From Rhodobacter viridis (GTDB lineage Bacteria; Pseudomonadota; Alphaproteobacteria; Rhodobacterales; Rhodobacteraceae), in the NCBI RefSeq assembly GCF_003217355.1, contig NZ_QJTK01000011.1, forward strand, positions 47,362 to 111,361: 64,000 nucleotides of DNA, in the 5' to 3' direction. This document shows positions 61,787-64,000 of the stretch, piece after piece. Made by a program: the position numbers and the translations under genes. Position 1 is the first letter of the stretch. Each line of letters begins with the position of its first letter. The notes beneath the pieces are model-generated. The model made no database searches and was not told where the DNA came from. It saw only the letters and a program-made list of their open reading frames with translations.

Positions 61787-61842
61787 CCCCCCGGGCGATC
61801 CCGCGCGGCAAACCCGATGCCGATGCGGGATCCCCCGGGGGG
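61787..61842. terminator. Long GC hairpin between folE2 and uvrD
   Basis: Arms 61787-61804 and 61825-61842 are 18-base inverse copies with one mismatch (CCCCCCGGG plus GATCCCGC), and the loop can pair further (CGGC/GCCG). On the minus strand it is followed by TTCGTATTTG, so it probably ends folE2 transcription before uvrD. Confidence 0.65.
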
Positions 61843-61882
61843 AGCGGGTCACACGGGCGGAAGGGGCGCCTTCCGCACCGCG

Positions 61883-62974
61883 TTACCCGGCATGCACAAG
61901 CGATGCGAAAAGTTTCGGATCGAGGCTCGCGCTGGCGAAAGTGGGACCTTCCGTCAGCACGGCCACCGCATCGTGGCTGTGCAGGCTTTCCTGATGGCTG
62001 GCGATGACGCGGAAATCCGCCACCCGCGGCTCGGCCATGAGCCCGGCCGCGAACGAGCGCACCGCATCTTCGACGAAAATCGGATTGGCGGCGTTCAGCT
62101 CGGCAAAGGCCTGTTCGTCTTCGCGCTTCACCATGACCTGGGTCTCGGTCGGGACGTTGTCGCGGGCGATCTCGATCAGGTCTTCGAACCAGAGCGTCTT
62201 GCCCGGCTCGACCACCACCGAAATCCGCGCCACCGAACGTTGCGAATGCGGCGTCGCCAGCCGCCCGCGGCGGATGCGGGCGTCTTCGCTGAGTTCAAGC
62301 GAGCAGGGGCAGGTCGAGGAATAGACATAGTCAAGATGCACGATCTTGGTGCGCACCCCGGCCTGTTCGACCAACTCCAGCGCGATGTCATAGTATTGCC
62401 AGCCGCGCAGGCCCGAGCGCAGGCTCTCCACCTGCAGCGGCAGCGAGAACCGCATCATCAGCCGCGCGTCGAAGCTTTCCAGATGATCGATATAGTCATC
62501 GAGCGCCGCCGCCATCACCTCGAAGGAAAACTCGCTTTCCGAATGGGCATAGAAGCTGCGCAGGATGCGCGACATGTTGATGCCCTTCTTCTCGGCTTCA
62601 AGGCTCACCGTGCCGGAGACCGAGGTTTCCAGCGTGACATCGCCGCCATCGCGCAGCTTGTAGCGGATCGGCAGGCGGAAATTCGAGATTCCGACATGTT
62701 CGATGCGGGTCTTGGCGCCGCGGATCAGCGAGGCCGGACCGTTCTGCAGATCGGGCATCGCGGCCTTGTAGGCGTCATCGGGGCGGAACTCGGCGTCATA
62801 GACGCGGGCGAGCTCGGGGTAGGGGGTCGGGGCCGGGTTGAAGAGCCGGGCAATGGCCGGGTCCAGTCCCGCCACCTCGGCGGGATGTGCCTGCGCCACG
62901 AAAGCCCGCAGAACTTCAAGCGCGGCCTTGGCTTCTGCCGTATCGGGCGTGTCGATGCGTCCGTGGATGTTCAT
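61883..62974 (-). CDS. folE2: GTP cyclohydrolase FolE2 (type IB)
   Basis: The 363-residue protein is a GCYH-IB: motifs ASLIRGAKTRIEHVG, KGINMSRILRSFYAH, the metal-site STCPCSLELSEDARI (Cys222, Cys224) and HSQRSVARISVVVEPG. It converts GTP to dihydroneopterin triphosphate for folate synthesis and does not strictly need zinc, so many bacteria use it under zinc limitation. GGGAGA precedes the ATG at 62974. No Zur box was recognised upstream. Confidence 0.94.
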   Translation of the reverse strand: MNIHGRIDTPDTAEAKAALEVLRAFVAQAHPAEVAGLDPAIARLFNPAPTPYPELARVYDAEFRPDDAYKAAMPDLQNGPASLIRGAKTRIEHVGISNFRLPIRYKLRDGGDVTLETSVSGTVSLEAEKKGINMSRILRSFYAHSESEFSFEVMAAALDDYIDHLESFDARLMMRFSLPLQVESLRSGLRGWQYYDIALELVEQAGVRTKIVHLDYVYSSTCPCSLELSEDARIRRGRLATPHSQRSVARISVVVEPGKTLWFEDLIEIARDNVPTETQVMVKREDEQAFAELNAANPIFVEDAVRSFAAGLMAEPRVADFRVIASHQESLHSHDAVAVLTEGPTFASASLDPKLFASLVHAG

Positions 62975-63286
62975 GGCGTCTCCCTTTCGCCTGTCGCGCA
63001 AGTTTCGATATGGGAGTGAGACGTCGAAAGTCCAACCAAAGTTGCACAAGAAACGACGAAAGAGCTCAGGAAATCGTCGGAGCGTCGATTTGTGCGGCCC
63101 CGGTGTCGGGCGGCGCAGACATCGGATCGGCTCTTGCGGCGGGAGTGCCGCCCCGAAATCTGCCACGGCGCGACGCTGCCGCGCTCGCCTTGGCGGCAAA
63201 GTGGCGCTTGATCCGGTCGCCAGACAACAGGCTGTTTTGGCATGTCGAACAAGAGGGTATATCGGGCATGACCGCCTTCCGGGCTC
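62975..63286. other. Region upstream of folE2, no intact gene
   Basis: This stretch holds the folE2 promoter region and, from about 63075, a plus-strand frame (AAKWRLIRSPDNRLFWHVEQ near 63198-63257) that looks coding-like but has no start, no ribosome binding site and runs into stops. It may be the front part of the degenerate remnant that follows. Confidence 0.4.
63007..63035 (-). promoter_or_regulatory. Candidate folE2 promoter
   Basis: On the minus strand TTGGAC (63035-63030) and CATATC (63012-63007) are 17 bases apart, 33 bases before the folE2 start. The -10 box is weak. Confidence 0.35.
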
Positions 63287-63980
63287 ATGTCGGGGAGCAG
63301 GTCACCTTCGTTTACAGTGACTTCGGACAGTCTCCAATTTCAGGTCGATGGCGGCAGCACTGCCGATCTGCAAGTGATCTCGCTCGACGTCGATCGCTAT
63401 CGTGAGCGGCTGGATGCGAAAGCGCTTGGCGACTGGCTGCACGCGCTGCGGCAGATGACGACCGCGCCGATCTTCGTGGCGCTTGCCGACGCGGGGGGCT
63501 TTTGGGCTGCAGTCTCGAAGAACGAGGCCGAAGACGTCGAGCGTCTGCGCGCCAGCTTTCCGATGCGGCGCGGCGTTCACGGCGCCGATCCCGTGCTGGC
63601 GCTTGCCGGGCTGGAGTGGGGCCCCGATCACCTGTCTGGGCCCTCTTGAGACACGGCTTGTCTTTGCGGCGAACCCGCGCCAGCCCCTGGGACAGATCTG
63701 CGAGCTGTCGCAAAAGACCAACCCTTTCACCCTGTCGCTCAGGCGCTTCAAGGAGGCGGCCAAGGCCGCTTGGCTGGAGGATCTGCCCGACGGGCGAGCG
63801 CCGCCGTGTCTCGAAGGCCGTGTCGCGAAGGCCGTGATCGTGCACCGCGACCGATGCGACGCGGCAGCGGTGTCGGACGCAGAACACACCGTGTCGCGGT
63901 CGGATCACGGCCATCCTCGCCGCGGCCGGGTGATGCCTGCCAAGGTTAAGCCCGCCCTCCTGACGGTTATCAGGGCGTAA
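63287..63980 (+). pseudogene. Degenerate FkbH-like (HAD family) remnant
   Basis: Two adjoining plus-strand frames together resemble pieces of FkbH-like proteins. The first (63287-63649) gives DLQVISLDVDRYRERLDAKA and GFWAAVSKNEAEDVERLR, the second (from about 63650 to 63980, another frame) gives ICELSQKTNPFTLSLRRFKE, which resembles the FkbH C-terminal QKTNQFNLTTRRYTE block. The HAD catalytic DxDxT part is missing and the frames are out of register, so this would be a gene broken by deletion and frameshift. Similarity is from memory and partial; a chance resemblance cannot be ruled out. Confidence 0.35.
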
Positions 63981-63997
63981 ATAAGCGGCTGCTTATT
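63980..63997. other. AT-rich palindrome at the right edge
   Basis: AATAAGC and GCTTATT are perfect inverse copies around GGCT, near a second small inverted repeat (GCCCTCCTGA/TCAGGGC, about 63947-63975). Its context is cut by the window end. Confidence 0.35.
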
Positions 63998-64000
63998 GAC

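Overview
The window is GC-rich, densely coded DNA from an alphaproteobacterium of the Rhodobacterales, most like Rhodobacter. Supporting signs are a bioBFDAGC operon with a linked GntR/FCD regulator, a NasS/NasT-controlled nitrate assimilation operon, folE2, a LexA box of the GTTC-N7-GTTC type and codons strongly biased to G/C in the third position. I see no insertion sequence, prophage, plasmid origin or CRISPR array. All large genes look intact; the only decayed stretch is at the right edge.

Layout. 1-2072 (minus): two PepSY-like exported proteins with long acidic low-complexity tails and two small membrane proteins. 2229-5040 (plus): an NnrS-family protein and OpgG. 5132-7325: a divergent LysR/MFS pair like ynfL-ynfM. 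7349-13273 (minus): biotin synthesis bioB-F-D-A-G-C followed by a probable bioR, with a BioR-like box upstream of bioB. 13501-24668 (minus): nitrate assimilation, nasT-nasS, then a leader with two ANTAR-type hexaloop hairpins, then nrtABC-type transporter, nirB, nirD, nasA and a siroheme methyltransferase gene. 24848-28290: a zinc alcohol dehydrogenase with divergent LysR, an aldo/keto reductase and tRNA-Thr(UGU). 28442-31461 (plus): a DevBCA-like exporter. 31471-33117 (minus): a membrane-anchored FMN glutamate-synthase-like protein.

33218-39819 looks like a lysine/pipecolate/2-aminoadipate catabolic module: LysR, DadA-like FAD oxidase, permease, ALDH7-type aminoadipate semialdehyde dehydrogenase and aminotransferase, with a perfect 10-bp-arm palindrome as candidate operator. 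aroQ follows on the minus strand. 40328-45886 is a second amine or amino acid module: AraC regulator, APC permease, ornithine-cyclodeaminase/tyramine-oxidase-B-like protein, RidA and FAD oxidoreductase. 45969-48108 holds three small envelope genes. 48205-54946 is part of the division and cell wall cluster (murE, murF, mraY, murD), interrupted by a small membrane protein and a DedA protein. A sulfotransferase-like protein, a GFA protein, purM-purN, rnd, uvrD (LexA box upstream) and folE2 follow. The last kilobase contains what looks like a degenerate FkbH-like remnant.

The most interesting non-coding signals are the ANTAR leader of the nas operon, a compact three-way-junction element between the mraY-side membrane protein and the DedA gene, a hairpin repeat just before murD, the LexA and BioR boxes, and paired half-sites near the PepSY genes and the AraC gene. 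Everything is read from sequence and family knowledge only; no searches were run.
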